Assembly (NCBI GenBank): GCA_963757125.1
Contig: CAVWQP010000009.1
Coordinates: 682,001-746,000 of the forward strand
From: CAVVSD01 sp963757125
GTDB taxonomy: Bacteria; Actinomycetota; Thermoleophilia; Solirubrobacterales; Solirubrobacteraceae
Reading direction: 5' to 3'
Length of the DNA stretch: 64,000 nt
A program made the translations under genes and the position numbers. Below, piece after piece: positions 1 to 8,450 of the stretch. The stretch's first letter is position 1, and every line of letters begins with the position of its first letter. The notes beneath the pieces are model-generated. The model was not told the DNA's origin. It ran no database searches and was given only the letters and a program-made list of their open reading frames with translations.

Positions 1-1
1 C

Positions 2-415
2 ATCGGCGACGGCGAATGGGCGATGGTGCTCGACCGCCTCGTGCTCGACGGCGATACCTGGGTGAGCATCGAGGCGCCGCTCGCAGTCGGGATGCCCGAG
101 GCCGGCGACCTCGAACCCGGCGTCGCGCAGGCCGTAGAGACCCTCGTGCGCGATCTCGACTCCTGGCACGGCGTCAGGTCACCCCGCTTTGAGAACGCCG
201 TGGTGCTCATGTGTCAGCTGCCGCTCGAGGGGCTCTCGAGCACCGCGCTGCTCCGCGCGATGCGGCGCGTCGCCTGGGTCGTGGAGCAGGAGAAGGACCG
301 CGCCCGCACGCTCCCCGCAACCGCTTCGCGGCAGGGAGTCTGGGCGCGGATGCCGTTCGAGCGCGCCATCACAGCAGACAGCGCCGGCACGGTCGATGCG
401 CCGGCGGATCCGTGA
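2..415 (+). CDS. YbjN-like domain protein, 5' end outside the window
   Basis: The reading frame is open from the first bases of the window, so the gene most likely starts upstream; only the C-terminal 137 residues or so are visible. An alternating beta/alpha pattern ending in a motif resembling VPLEGL (here QLPLEGLSSTALLRAMRRVA) followed by an amphipathic helix is typical of the YbjN / type III secretion chaperone-like fold, whose members are thought to bind other proteins. No catalytic residues are expected. The last 25 residues look disordered. The family call rests on pattern recognition alone, and it could be an unrelated small actinobacterial protein. Confidence 0.5.
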   Translation: MGDGEWAMVLDRLVLDGDTWVSIEAPLAVGMPEAGDLEPGVAQAVETLVRDLDSWHGVRSPRFENAVVLMCQLPLEGLSSTALLRAMRRVAWVVEQEKDRARTLPATASRQGVWARMPFERAITADSAGTVDAPADP

Positions 416-596
416 CGCGGGGCCAGGCGTCGCCCGCGGTCATTGCAGCCTGTGACGGACCGGAGTCGGGTTCGCACGAGTTCTCGAGCGCCGCCCGGTG
501 GCCCAGCCGGGCGCTTTCCACGATGGTCGACGTGGACCGCGAGCTCATGTACGGCGGAGGAATCGGCGGCCCAGCGATCGGCCGTGGTGGGCCTAG

Positions 597-833
597 ATGG
601 CGATCTTCGAGACTCGTCGCTGGATCGACACTGCGGTTGCCGAGGCTCGGGCCGATCCCATCGTTAGCAGGCCAGGCGAATGGGACTTCGACCCCGGCTT
701 CGACCGGGAGGCGATCGTGCGGCGGGCCGAGCAGACGATCGCGGCACTGGCGGCCGAACGCGCGACGGTCGTTTTGTTGAACACGCGCCGCGGCAAGCGT
801 ATCCGGCGGTGCATCGATTGTTTCCGGGTGTGA
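597..833 (+). CDS. small hypothetical protein, doubtful
   Basis: A 78-residue frame with acidic and alanine-rich helices in its first two thirds and a basic, cysteine-containing tail (RRCIDCFRV). It has no clear ribosome binding site and I recognise no family. It stops 19 bases before the large secreted protein gene. It may be a real short gene or the 5' remnant of a longer one, as the island contains many broken genes. The 180 bases before it (416-596) show nothing I can name. Confidence 0.25.
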   Translation: MAIFETRRWIDTAVAEARADPIVSRPGEWDFDPGFDREAIVRRAEQTIAALAAERATVVLLNTRRGKRIRRCIDCFRV

Positions 834-852
834 GGGCGGATATGTTGCGCGC

Positions 853-3108
853 GTGGGTGTCGGATCCTCGGTGTGGGTGCCTGGCACTCGGAAGCGCTCG
901 TCGCAGCGAGTGTGGCGTTGGCTGACCGTGGTAGCGCTCGCTTGCGGCGTCTGGCTGTGCGTCGGATCGACTGCGGGGGCAGCGCAGGCGACCGGGTACC
1001 GGGTCACCTTCGCCGCGCGCCAGTGCGCGAGCTACAGCGACATCTTCGCCAACCGGTTCCGAGACGACCTCATGCAGACCCTGCAGAACGTGGGGCCCGA
1101 TTCGCCGTATGGGGACACTGATCTGGTCAACCCGACCTTCGAGGACCAGCCCCCTCAGACCAGATGCACGCCGCTCACCGGCTGGGAGTTCACGATGGGT
1201 AGGCAGCCCGATTTGGCCCCGCTGGTCGGTCCGTGGGGTTCGCTGACGGTGGTCAACCGGGCGTTTCCTCCGGTCACGACCCAAGCGCAGACGGCTCTGC
1301 TCGACCAGGACGGCACGCCGGTCGGCAATGAGCAGATCGCCGGCGCGAGGACGATCGAGCTGACCCAGGAGCAGCTCGACGTGGCCAACGCGGGGCAGTG
1401 GGCCCTGAGGCTGCAGGGCGGTACGCCGACCGACCCGGTGCTCGCACAGAAGTTCTTCGAGAGCAAGCCGGGAGAACCCTCGTATGCGTTCGGGGCGCTG
1501 CGCTGCGGCAATGACAACAACTATGGGGACAACGTCGAGGGGATCTCGTTCCCGGGCGGAATCCACCACATCTTCTGCTACGAGTACCTGGTGATCCCGC
1601 CGCCCACGAGCGGGACGATCACCATCCAGAAGCGGGTCACCGGCGCACCGGCCGGCGACAACCCGTTCTTTCCGTTCAGCGGGGACATCTCCTATGACGT
1701 CAACGGCTTCCAGCTGGCGAACGGCGGGTCGATGGTCTTCTACCGCGCGGGGAGCAAGACTTGGAGCGTCACCGAGGGCGCGGTGGCCAACTATCGGCTG
1801 GATCGCATCCACTGCACCAGCTCCGCTGGGACGAGCGAGTTCACCGTCAACGGGGCGACCGCCCAGATCCACCTGGCGGAGGGGGATCATGCGACCTGCG
1901 TGTATGAGAACGCCTATGTGCCCCCACCCGGCGGCCTGACGATCCGCAAGGTGACCCTTGGAGGCGTTGGCACCTTCTCCTACGCGGTAACGCCGTCGCC
2001 GGGCCGGGGCGAAGTCCACCAGGCGCAGGCGACCACGACGCAACCACGGGTTCCCGTCGACGCGGTCCCCTCGCTGCTCAGCCTCGCGCCGGGCCACTAC
2101 GTGATCGGAGAACAGACGCCAACATCGCCTGATGGGCGCTGGCACCTGCGCGATGTGAGCTGCAACGGCGCGAGCCGATCGACGACCAAGCCGTTCGCCG
2201 TCGAGATCCGAAGCGGCGAATCGGTCGTCTGCACGTTCGTCAACAGCTTCGTTCCGCGCGGCTCGATCTCGATCGCCAAGATCACCGAGGGCGGCGTTGG
2301 CACCGCCTCCTTCGTGGTCACGCCGGCGACGGGGCCGCCGACGCCGCACCTGCAGCACGCGACGACGACGAGCCCCGGGGTGGCGGCCGATGCCAAGCCA
2401 CAGACCCCCGCCGATGCCACCGACAACCTTCGCCTCGGCGTCTATCACATCGTCGAACAGCCACCCCTCAGCTCCACCGGAGCCTGGACCCTGACCACGG
2501 TCGTCTGCAACGGGGTGGCGATCCCCTTCGGCCAGGGGGTGGCCGACATCGTGCTGACCCGCACGACCCCGCACGTCCACTGCGTCTTCACCAACACCTT
2601 CTCGGCGACCCCAACTCAGCCGGTCCCCCCGAACCCGAGGCCGACTCCGCCGCTCCAGGGGTCCTCCGAACCGGCCTACCAGTTGTCCGACCTGATCGTG
2701 CGCAAGGTGGCGACGACACCGATGGTCGCCAGCGGGCACGCCGTCGGGTTCCGGATCACCGTCAAGAACCGCGGGCCCGATACCGCACAGAACGTGGTGC
2801 TCGTCGACCAGGCACGCGGCCGCGCGAGCGCGGTGGTGGTCCATACCGCGGCCGGGCGCTGCAGCACCGGACGGCTGGTCATCTGCCGGCTCGGCACGAT
2901 CAAGCACGGCGCCACCGCGACCATCACCGTCCGCATGCGCCCGGGCACCCCGGCCTCGCAGTTCACCAATCGAGCCGTTGCAGGGACGTCCACTGCGGAA
3001 GAGTCGCTCCTCAACAACATCGCGTCGGCCTCGGTGACGGTCACTGGGCCGTTGGGCTGCGCCAGTTCCGACTCCGCGCAACGAGCCACCGCCCACATCG
3101 CCTGCTGA
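853..3108 (+). CDS. large secreted protein with prealbumin-like and DUF11-type repeats
   Basis: A 751-residue protein with a GTG start. A basic stretch (about residues 13-20) and a hydrophobic segment (about 22-44, ending in an AGAAQA-like cleavage region) form a signal peptide. A unique Cys-containing domain (about 45-250) is followed by three related beta-rich units, each beginning with a version of ITIQKRVTG / LTIRKVTLGG / ISIAKITEGG and ending with CVYENAY / CTFVNSF / CVFTNTF. These are hallmarks of prealbumin-like (SpaA/DUF5979-type) adhesin repeats. A proline-rich linker (about 585-610) leads to a C-terminal domain of the DUF11 kind (VGFRITVKNRGPDTAQNVVLVD). No LPXTG motif or C-terminal membrane anchor is present, so it is probably secreted or loosely attached. 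Role inferred: surface adhesion or display. Confidence 0.8.
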   Translation: MGVGSSVWVPGTRKRSSQRVWRWLTVVALACGVWLCVGSTAGAAQATGYRVTFAARQCASYSDIFANRFRDDLMQTLQNVGPDSPYGDTDLVNPTFEDQPPQTRCTPLTGWEFTMGRQPDLAPLVGPWGSLTVVNRAFPPVTTQAQTALLDQDGTPVGNEQIAGARTIELTQEQLDVANAGQWALRLQGGTPTDPVLAQKFFESKPGEPSYAFGALRCGNDNNYGDNVEGISFPGGIHHIFCYEYLVIPPPTSGTITIQKRVTGAPAGDNPFFPFSGDISYDVNGFQLANGGSMVFYRAGSKTWSVTEGAVANYRLDRIHCTSSAGTSEFTVNGATAQIHLAEGDHATCVYENAYVPPPGGLTIRKVTLGGVGTFSYAVTPSPGRGEVHQAQATTTQPRVPVDAVPSLLSLAPGHYVIGEQTPTSPDGRWHLRDVSCNGASRSTTKPFAVEIRSGESVVCTFVNSFVPRGSISIAKITEGGVGTASFVVTPATGPPTPHLQHATTTSPGVAADAKPQTPADATDNLRLGVYHIVEQPPLSSTGAWTLTTVVCNGVAIPFGQGVADIVLTRTTPHVHCVFTNTFSATPTQPVPPNPRPTPPLQGSSEPAYQLSDLIVRKVATTPMVASGHAVGFRITVKNRGPDTAQNVVLVDQARGRASAVVVHTAAGRCSTGRLVICRLGTIKHGATATITVRMRPGTPASQFTNRAVAGTSTAEESLLNNIASASVTVTGPLGCASSDSAQRATAHIAC

Positions 3109-3237
3109 GGCCGGCGACTTCAGCTTCCCCGCCGGGGGCGGCCTGTGAGAGAGGGCGCGCGAGCTGTCGAGTTGACCCTTGCGGCGCGAACGTCGGTAGG
3201 CGACGCCCGATGCGGTCGTTTGCAGCGGACCGCCGGT

Positions 3238-3525
3238 CTACGGCGCGCCCGCGAGGCTCTTCGCCTTCGCCGACGCCACCGTCTGGTGGAGGTCCTGGCC
3301 GCTGTACGTCTGGCCCGTCTGGCGGTCGAGCCACACGCTGGTGATCATCTGCCGGCCCGTCTTGTTCGGCGCGTCGAGGTCCCACGTCAGCCACTCGATG
3401 TACCGGCCGTGCAGCCGGACGGTGGTCCCGATCTGCTGGTCCTTCGTGTGCAGCCACAGGTCGGGGTCGATCGTCTGGTCGGCCGGCGAGAAGCTGCTCC
3501 GCATCTGCTGTCCTGAGAGTCCCAT
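3238..3525 (-). CDS. small hypothetical protein
   Basis: 95 residues when started at the ATG at 3525, which has a GGAG element about ten bases upstream; a longer reading to 3591 would run through the repeat at 3546-3582 and is rejected. The protein has beta-strand-like segments (TTVRLHGRYIEWLTWDLD, MITSVWLDRQTGQTY) and no signal peptide. I do not recognise a family. It lies just downstream of the gene at 3643-3930 on the same strand, and both genes have the same 36-base element in front of them, so they are probably controlled together. Confidence 0.55.
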   Translation of the reverse strand: MGLSGQQMRSSFSPADQTIDPDLWLHTKDQQIGTTVRLHGRYIEWLTWDLDAPNKTGRQMITSVWLDRQTGQTYSGQDLHQTVASAKAKSLAGAP

Positions 3526-3545
3526 CTGTGCTTCGTCTCCTACCA

Positions 3546-3582
3546 CTTGGGTCCTGCCGGACGGCAGGCGGGGCCGGTCGCG
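3546..3582. repeat. upstream repeat, copy 1, with palindromic core
   Basis: About 36 bases nearly identical to 3947-3982. The core CTGCCGGACGGCAG is an inverted repeat of CTGCCG/CGGCAG with a two-base centre, followed by GCGGGGCCGGTCGCG. It sits about 20 bases upstream of the start at 3525. Being placed the same way ahead of two genes, it is a candidate operator or promoter element. Confidence 0.6.
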
Positions 3583-3642
3583 CTCCCTCAAGTCACGGCC
3601 GGCCTCGTCTGCCGTCCGTGCCGTGTGGCACGGACGATTGTC

Positions 3643-3930
3643 CTACAGCGCGCTGTCGACCTCCCACATGAACTCGCCGTCACCCTGGGTCACGCGGATC
3701 ACGTAGCGACCGTCCGTGGCATCGGCGATGCAGCGCGTCTTCACGCAGTCGACGGACTTCACGCTGACCTCGCGGCCCGCCTCCTTCGCCTGCTTGTTGA
3801 GGTCCGTCTTGATGGCGCGCTCCATGTGGTCGATCTCGGCACCGGAGGCCCAGCTGGTGTAGACGCCGTAGCCGCCGACGGCGACTACGGCAACGGTCGC
3901 GCCGAGCGCGATCTTCTTCCACATCTTCAC
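3643..3930 (-). CDS. small exported or membrane-anchored protein, DUF4333-like
   Basis: 95 residues. A short basic N-terminus (MKMWKK) and a hydrophobic stretch (residues 7-26) form a signal anchor or uncleaved signal peptide. The remainder (about 30-95) is a small alpha/beta domain with two cysteines (SVDCVKTRCIADA) and a terminal beta hairpin (RYVIRVTQGDGEFMWEVD). The pattern of a helix followed by a Cys-containing strand and a final VxVxQ-type strand resembles DUF4333, an extracytoplasmic domain common in actinobacteria; this assignment is tentative. It shares an upstream repeat with the gene at 3238-3525. Confidence 0.6.
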   Translation of the reverse strand: MKMWKKIALGATVAVVAVGGYGVYTSWASGAEIDHMERAIKTDLNKQAKEAGREVSVKSVDCVKTRCIADATDGRYVIRVTQGDGEFMWEVDSAL

Positions 3931-3946
3931 GGTCTGCTCCGATCGC

Positions 3947-3982
3947 TTGGTCCCTGCCGGACGGCAGGCGGGGCCGGTCGCG
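3947..3982. repeat. upstream repeat, copy 2, with palindromic core
   Basis: Second copy of the element at 3546-3582, here about 17 bases ahead of the start at 3930. It contains the same CTGCCGGACGGCAG palindrome. The two copies differ only by small changes at the left edge (GGGTCC versus GGTCCC). Confidence 0.6.
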
Positions 3983-4190
3983 AGCTCCTGGGGGTTCGGG
4001 TTCCGGTCGGTTGTTGGCGAGCCGTCAACAACCTCACCCTAAAGAACCCAAGACCGAGCAGCGGTAACACGGCGGCGCGAGGTTTTAGCTGCGCTGAAGG
4101 TGCCGGACGCTGCCAACGGCAGGAGAGCGACCCTGGAGGTCCTTCAGCGTCGGTCCCGGAGACTGTCCTTCAGCTGCGCCCCGAAGCTAG

Positions 4191-4291
4191 GTGCCGGTGG
4201 CGAGCGGGTCGTCGACGGCGACACGATCGTCGTCGGCCGCGAGACGACCCGGCTCATCGGCATCGACACGCCGGAGAGCGTGCGACCGGGC
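4191..4291 (+). pseudogene. fragment of a thermonuclease (SNase-like) gene
   Basis: About 33 codons read VVDGDTIVVGRETTRLIG and then IDTPESV, the first active-site block of the SNase family (one catalytic Arg and the Glu of TPE). The intact nuclease at 9199-9855 carries a close version of the same block. The frame then runs directly into DNA that encodes a LuxR-type protein on the other strand, so the nuclease is cut off and lacks its second Arg motif and C-terminal half. It is a recombination scar rather than a functional gene. Confidence 0.75.
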
Positions 4292-4720
4292 GGCGCGGCG
4301 GCAGCACAGCGAGCAGCTCGTGGTAGATCGTTGCGGCCCGTTCGACGTCACCGGTGAGCCAGTGGAACGTGGCCGCTGTCAGCCGGCGGCGATGGCCTGC
4401 TTTGGGTTCGCTCGTGGGGGTCAGGCTCGCGGCCACCTCGGCGAGCTCCGCTGCCGCGGACATCGCCCCTCGTCCAGCGGCGTGCGCGGCGGCTGCGTCG
4501 AGCTCCGCCGAAAGGGTGACCTCCGGTCCGTCCGTCGACAATGCGAGATGCCGGGCCCGCTCCTCGATGTCGGTCACCGCCATCGCGAGCCTGCGGTGTA
4601 CATCGCGCCGTCGCCAGATGGGCGCCCGGTCGTAGCACAGCGACGCGAGCAGTGGATGGGCGAAGCGGATCTGCTCGTCGTCGAGAGCTCGGCGAGCGCG
4701 GCGGGGGCCGCCATTGCGAT
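4290..4720 (-). pseudogene. fragment of a LuxR-family AAA/TPR regulator
   Basis: Reading leftwards from about 4684, the frame gives IRFAHPLLASLCYDRAPI, then WRRRDVHRRLA and ERARHLALSTDG and a run of Ala-rich helical repeats ending in HELLAVLPP. This is the segment linking the ATPase to the TPR-like repeats in large LuxR (LAL/MalT-type) regulators. The ATPase, most of the repeats and the C-terminal HTH are missing, and the upstream part falls into another frame near 4690-4720. It abuts the thermonuclease fragment head-on at about 4290, marking a rearrangement junction. Confidence 0.7.
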
Positions 4721-4968
4721 CAACCCGCGCACCGGGAAACGCATGGGCGCGCGGAAATCGTAGAGCGGCGTGGCGCGCTCCACGACCACGCTCGGCGGGT
4801 GACGAGGACCTAATCATTGCTCTGTCTTCCCGTGGGTCCGTTACGGGCCCAGGGGTGTGTGCGCAGGTGCCGAATCTTGCGGACGGTTGCACCGATCGGG
4901 CCATGACGTCCGTATGCGTCGAGCACGTCGCCGACAGCAACGACGATGCGACCGAGAGGAGTTAGCGC

Positions 4969-5208
4969 ATGCCGTGGATCACGGTGCCCGTGCGCGAGCT
5001 ACGCACGGGCGATGAGTTCGGCCATCGACCAAGCGGCATGGTCGTGGGCTGGATCGCACTGGAGGACGCGCTCGTCATCAGCGACGGCGGCGTGCGGATC
5101 AAGGTCCAGCACTGGCCCGACGGCAACGTCGGCGCCCGCGCCTGGGAGGACCCGACGCACGAGCTGCACATCGTGCGCCCGCACCCATGGCGCGTCGAAA
5201 AGCGGTGA
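4969..5208 (+). CDS. small beta-rich hypothetical protein
   Basis: 79 residues with a strong ribosome binding site (GAGAGGAG) about ten bases before the ATG. The sequence reads as a compact beta barrel: VPVRELRTGDEF, MVVGWIALEDALVISDGG, VRIKVQHWP and a final HELHIVRPHPW strand. This resembles small SH3-like or valine-rich phage and plasmid proteins. The 69-residue protein at 8993-9202 has a similar overall plan. I do not know a function. The good start signal and codon bias argue that it is expressed. The stretch from 5209 to about 5564 holds only a possible short relic (an ADHFGVARATIARR-type helix) on the minus strand. Confidence 0.6.
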   Translation: MPWITVPVRELRTGDEFGHRPSGMVVGWIALEDALVISDGGVRIKVQHWPDGNVGARAWEDPTHELHIVRPHPWRVEKR

Positions 5209-5564
5209 TCCCCCCTCCTGAGCCCCCGACCGTGCCTCAGCGCTCACGACGACGGGCGGCGAGCTCGTCCACCTCACGGAACGGATCGTCGGGATCATGC
5301 CGTGACGTCGCGCCGTACGCGAGCCCTCCCCGTAGACGCTCGGCCTAGCCGTGACACCGGAAACGCCAGGCGGTATTTCCCCTAGCGGCCTACGTCCTCT
5401 CCGGGGCTGACGGCGCTCGGCTGATGCCGCCCCACCCCGCGCGGAGAGGGCCGGTCACGTGCGTGGCGCTGCCGCCTTGCAATGGTCGCCCGAGCGACGC
5501 CGAAGTGGTCGGCGGTCGGTTGAGCGGCTCCGCACACGTTCACGCGGGGTGTCCGACACCTATA

Positions 5565-5962
5565 CCGCCTTCTACCGAGTCGGGTCGCGGCGGCGAGGCC
5601 GATGAGCGCGAGCACCGCGAGGACGACCATTGCGATCACGTAGGTCGTGTTGCCGGACGCGAGGTTGGAGACCAGGATGGTGCCGGCGATCGCCGTGCCG
5701 AACGACGAGCCGAGGTTGGAGACGCTGCGCGAGAGGCCCGAGATCTCGCCCTGCCGTTGCTCGGGGAAGCTGGATTGCACGAGGTTGACCGAGGGGGTGA
5801 GCATGACGCCGAGGCCGAGTCCGATCAGCAGCAGGCCGGGCGCGAACGCGACGACGCGTGATGAGGCCCCGACGAGAGCGAGCAGCAGGCCGATTCCCGC
5901 GCCGGTGACGATGAACCCGGCAAAAGCGTAGGTGCTCACGCTGCGCAACCGCGACCCGCACA
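5565..5962 (-). pseudogene. C-terminal fragment of an MFS drug-efflux transporter
   Basis: About 130 residues encode four hydrophobic helices (YAFAGFIVTGAGIGLLLALV; FAPGLLLIGLGLGVMLTPSVN; FGTAIAGTILVS; YVIAMVVLAVLALIGLAAA) and the ISGLSRSVSNLGSSFG signature of 14-helix DHA2-family efflux pumps. The first ten helices are absent: upstream of about 5960 the DNA no longer encodes MFS sequence. The frame also runs past the expected C-terminus into unrelated sequence, so both ends are junctions. Not functional. Confidence 0.75.
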
Positions 5963-6224
5963 CACCGCGGCGCTCCCGACGCGGGCCCGGACCTCGAGCT
6001 GTGACCGCCGCGTCGGCGACGCCGTGCAGCCGCTCAACCTGCGCACGCGCACCGACGTCGACGGGCCCCGCTTCACAAGCAGCGCCTGCTCAACAACGTC
6101 GGCCTCAAGGCGCTCGTGCGCGCGGTACCGCGTGGCCGCAGCCTGCTGGGCAGGCTGCAGAGCTCTGAGCAGCACAACGGCCCGCCGAGGGCGCGCCGCT
6201 GGTCCTGCGGGATGGGGCCGCGCG

Positions 6225-6437
6225 CTACCAGGCGCGGCTATGTCGAGCGGAGACCACTGCGGCGGGGACCTCCGCGTCCATCGACCGGGCGATGCCGCGC
6301 AGGTAGGCCCGCGTCTCGTCGTCGCGCACCCGCTCGGACATCGAGCGGAGCTCACCGGCGACGCGCTCGCTGGCGATGGGGTCCAGCGCCCGGGTCATCA
6401 GCGTGATGATGAGGGCGTCTGCGACGTTGCGGCGCAT
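6225..6437 (-). CDS. small helical hypothetical protein coupled to an upstream lipoprotein-like gene
   Basis: 70 residues, mostly alpha-helical (VADALIITLMTRALDP, ERVAGELRSMSERVRDDE, RAYLRGIARSMDAE). Its ATG overlaps the stop codon of the gene at 6437-6922 by one base (TGATG), so translation is likely coupled. No signal peptide or known motif. Because it is encoded tail-to-head with an exported protein, it may be its partner, but that is inference. It could also be a truncated larger gene. Confidence 0.45.
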   Translation of the reverse strand: MRRNVADALIITLMTRALDPIASERVAGELRSMSERVRDDETRAYLRGIARSMDAEVPAAVVSARHSRAW

Positions 6438-6922
6438 CAGATGCCGCAGATGGTCTTGAGGGTGTCGGCCGCGCTGCGCAGACCCGAGAGGGCTTCGTTG
6501 GCGTCGCCCAGGGCGGACAGCGCCTTGCTCGGCGGGTTGTCCATCGTCCGGACGATGCGCTTGACGGCGCGCTGGCGCTGCTCGACCTTGGCGAGCTTGC
6601 GCGTGATGACGCCCGCGTCCACGCACATCGACTCGACGTTGGAGTCATCGATGGTGGCGCTGATCCGGATGATGGCGTCCATGTCGCGCTGCTGACGCCC
6701 GGTGAGGAGCACGACGCGCGCGGCCTTGGCGACGTCCGGGTCGACGGGCGCGGCCTTGGGCTTGTGGGCCTTCGGCTTGGACGCCTTGGGCGCCTCGGCC
6801 TGCTCGGCCTGGGGCGCGGGGGCGGCGGCGGCGGGGTCCTCGACGGACGCGCACGCGGCCGTGGTGGCGCCGACGCCCGCGAGGGCAGCGACGGCAAGCG
6901 GGATGCGGATGAACTTGGACAT
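6437..6922 (-). CDS. exported Ala/Pro/Lys-rich protein with helical C-terminal domain
   Basis: 161 residues. Residues 1-24 form a signal peptide (basic start, hydrophobic core LAVAALAGVGATTAAC); the cysteine at about 24 could be a lipobox cysteine although the preceding TAA is a weak match. Residues 28-60 are a low-complexity linker rich in Ala, Pro and Lys (KASKPKAHKPKAAP). Residues 65-161 form a helical domain with two cysteines (MCVDAG and KTICGI) that could pair outside the cytoplasm. An AGGAACC ribosome binding site precedes the ATG. Function unknown; followed by a one-base-overlapping small gene. Confidence 0.65.
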   Translation of the reverse strand: MSKFIRIPLAVAALAGVGATTAACASVEDPAAAAPAPQAEQAEAPKASKPKAHKPKAAPVDPDVAKAARVVLLTGRQQRDMDAIIRISATIDDSNVESMCVDAGVITRKLAKVEQRQRAVKRIVRTMDNPPSKALSALGDANEALSGLRSAADTLKTICGI

Positions 6923-7160
6923 GTTGGTTCCTGGGGGCTGAGAAGCCGGCGCTGTGTGGCGCCGGCCCGGGATTGAGTTAGGCGTCGCGCTCGGCCAAGA
7001 GCGCGTCGCGGATGGCCTGCTGTTCTCGACGCCCGTGTCGGCGCCGTCGAGGAGCGCTGCGCGAGAACTGCGACGTGCTCATCGCTGAGCTTCCCGAAGG
7101 GCGCGTCGCGCGCGCCTCGCGGCCCGGCCTGCGCCGGGGCAAGCTCTTCGTCTCCGTCAT

Positions 7161-7567
7161 CGACGCAGCGTTGGCATCGCTGTAGCCCGCTGCGAAGGTT
7201 TTAGCGCGGCATGAGGCGCTCGTTATCTAGCGCACGGGCGCCTTGCGCCCCAGCCCCCACCCGGGCGGTGTCGGCGCTCGCCCCCTCCACCTACGCTGCC
7301 CGCGCCGGGCGCGCAGGCGGACCGCGCGCGAGGCATCCGACCCAGGGGCGGGGAGACCGATTGGGTGCCCGCCGAACCCGAGCAGCGGCGGCACCGCGTG
7401 CGCTACGTGGTCGAGCAGAACGTCGAGGTCGAGGCCGGACGAGCGGTCCACGCGCGCTCGCGCGCGACGACCGCCGCGCGCGGCTGCATAGCGGTGTTCA
7501 GGCGCTTCAGCCCCTCTTGAATCTGGTCCTCGTCCGCTGCGGGCCCGGGGCCACACTCGTTCCCAGC
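7161..7567. other. stretch without a convincing gene
   Basis: No frame here combines a start signal, plausible codon use and recognisable protein. A plus-strand open segment ending near 7519 (EPEQRRHRVRYVVEQNVEV) looks like it was once coding, but it has no start and no family I can name. Part of the debris between the broken genes of the island. Confidence 0.4.
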
Positions 7568-8190
7568 TCAGGGCGATGGTGTGCGCGTGCGTGGCGCGGG
7601 TGGGGTGCCGTAGGTGCGCAGGATGTGTTCCAGGGTGGTGGTGAGTAGCTCGTGGGTGTCGTGGCGGGTGGCCTGTCCGTGTAGCCAGTGTCGGGTGGCG
7701 GCGCGGTTCAGTGCGGTCCAGCACTGCAGTGCGTAGCGCAGGCGCGGTGAGTCCGTGGGCGATGTCGGCGTGGAAGGTGGTGAGCAGCGCGACGGCGCGC
7801 TGCACGAGGTCGGCGACGACGGCTCGTACTTCGGGGTCGGCGATGTTCTCGCCGTGCGCGATGGTGGCCAGGTAGACGGTGCGGTTGGTGTCGGTCCAGT
7901 CCAGCCAGCGCGACACGCTGTCGGCGACGCGCGCGCGGGCGCTGCGGCCCACGGGCGGGCGCAGTTGGTCCTCGCGTTGGGCGCCGATGCCGTTCGAGCA
8001 GCGCGATGTAGACGTCCTTGCGGCCGCCGAAGTAGTGGTGCACGAGCCCGCGGGTCACGCCGGCGCAGCTGGCGATGTCCTCGATCGAGACCGCGTCGTA
8101 GGCGCGCTCGGCGAACAGCGCGTTGGCCGCGTCGAGGATCTGCTCGCGCCGCTGCCCGGGGGCCAGGCGGCTGTATTTCGGCGTGTTCAT
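7568..8190 (-). pseudogene. TetR-family regulator broken by two +1 frameshifts
   Basis: The N-terminus gives a textbook TetR HTH (RREQILDAANALFAERAYDA, IEDIASCAGVTRGLVHHYFG). After LLER the frame is lost: one extra base near 7989-7992 moves the continuation (VADSVSRWLDWTDTNRTVYL) to the next frame. A second extra base near 7753-7755 moves the C-terminus (RLRYALQCWTALNRAATRHW) to the third frame, which ends at 7568. Removing one base at each site restores a regulator of about 205 residues with a normal ligand-binding domain. The start is the ATG at 8190, or the GTG at 8196. A matching inverted repeat lies upstream at 8208-8248. Either a recent pseudogene or sequence errors. Confidence 0.75.
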
Positions 8191-8207
8191 AAGCACAGTC
8201 TAAGAGT

Positions 8208-8248
8208 TGTTGGCGGTCCGTCAAGAGCTTGTTATCATAGCGCCAACA
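8208..8248. promoter_or_regulatory. inverted repeat upstream of the TetR gene
   Basis: TGTTGGCG at 8208-8215 is repeated in reverse complement as CGCCAACA at 8241-8248, eight of eight bases, separated by 25 AT-richer bases. It lies 18 bases beyond the TetR start codon, between this gene and the operon that begins at 8451 on the other strand. This is a likely autoregulatory operator; the unusual spacing could also mean two half-sites for two dimers. Confidence 0.5.
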
Positions 8249-8450
8249 GAACGCTACGTCGGGTCGCGTTGAAGATCGCATCGCGTGGGCCGAGAGGGCC
8301 GAGACGCTTACGAGGCGGTCAACGGCGCCGGCCACGCGGTGGCGATCGCAGTGCGGGCGCGAAGTGCGCTCGAGCCTGGAGGCTGAGCCGCAGAACGAGC
8401 CGATTCACGAGCTCGACGCGCAGACGCTCGACAAATCGAAAGGGGTGGGC

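Noticed and set aside
664..3096. Very long open frame (810 codons) on the minus strand opposite the secreted repeat protein
   Set aside because: It is the mirror of a real gene: in GC-rich DNA the antisense third frame stays open. Its translation is Arg/Asp/Gly-rich without domains, while the plus-strand protein has a signal peptide and clear repeats.
6978..7160. 60-residue minus-strand frame
   Set aside because: No ribosome binding site, no homology that I recognise, low-complexity Arg-rich sequence.
4074..7205. GGTTTTAGC shared by 4081-4089 and 7196-7204 as possible attachment sites
   Set aside because: Only nine bases are shared and the flanks do not match well enough; likely chance, and no integrase is next to either copy.
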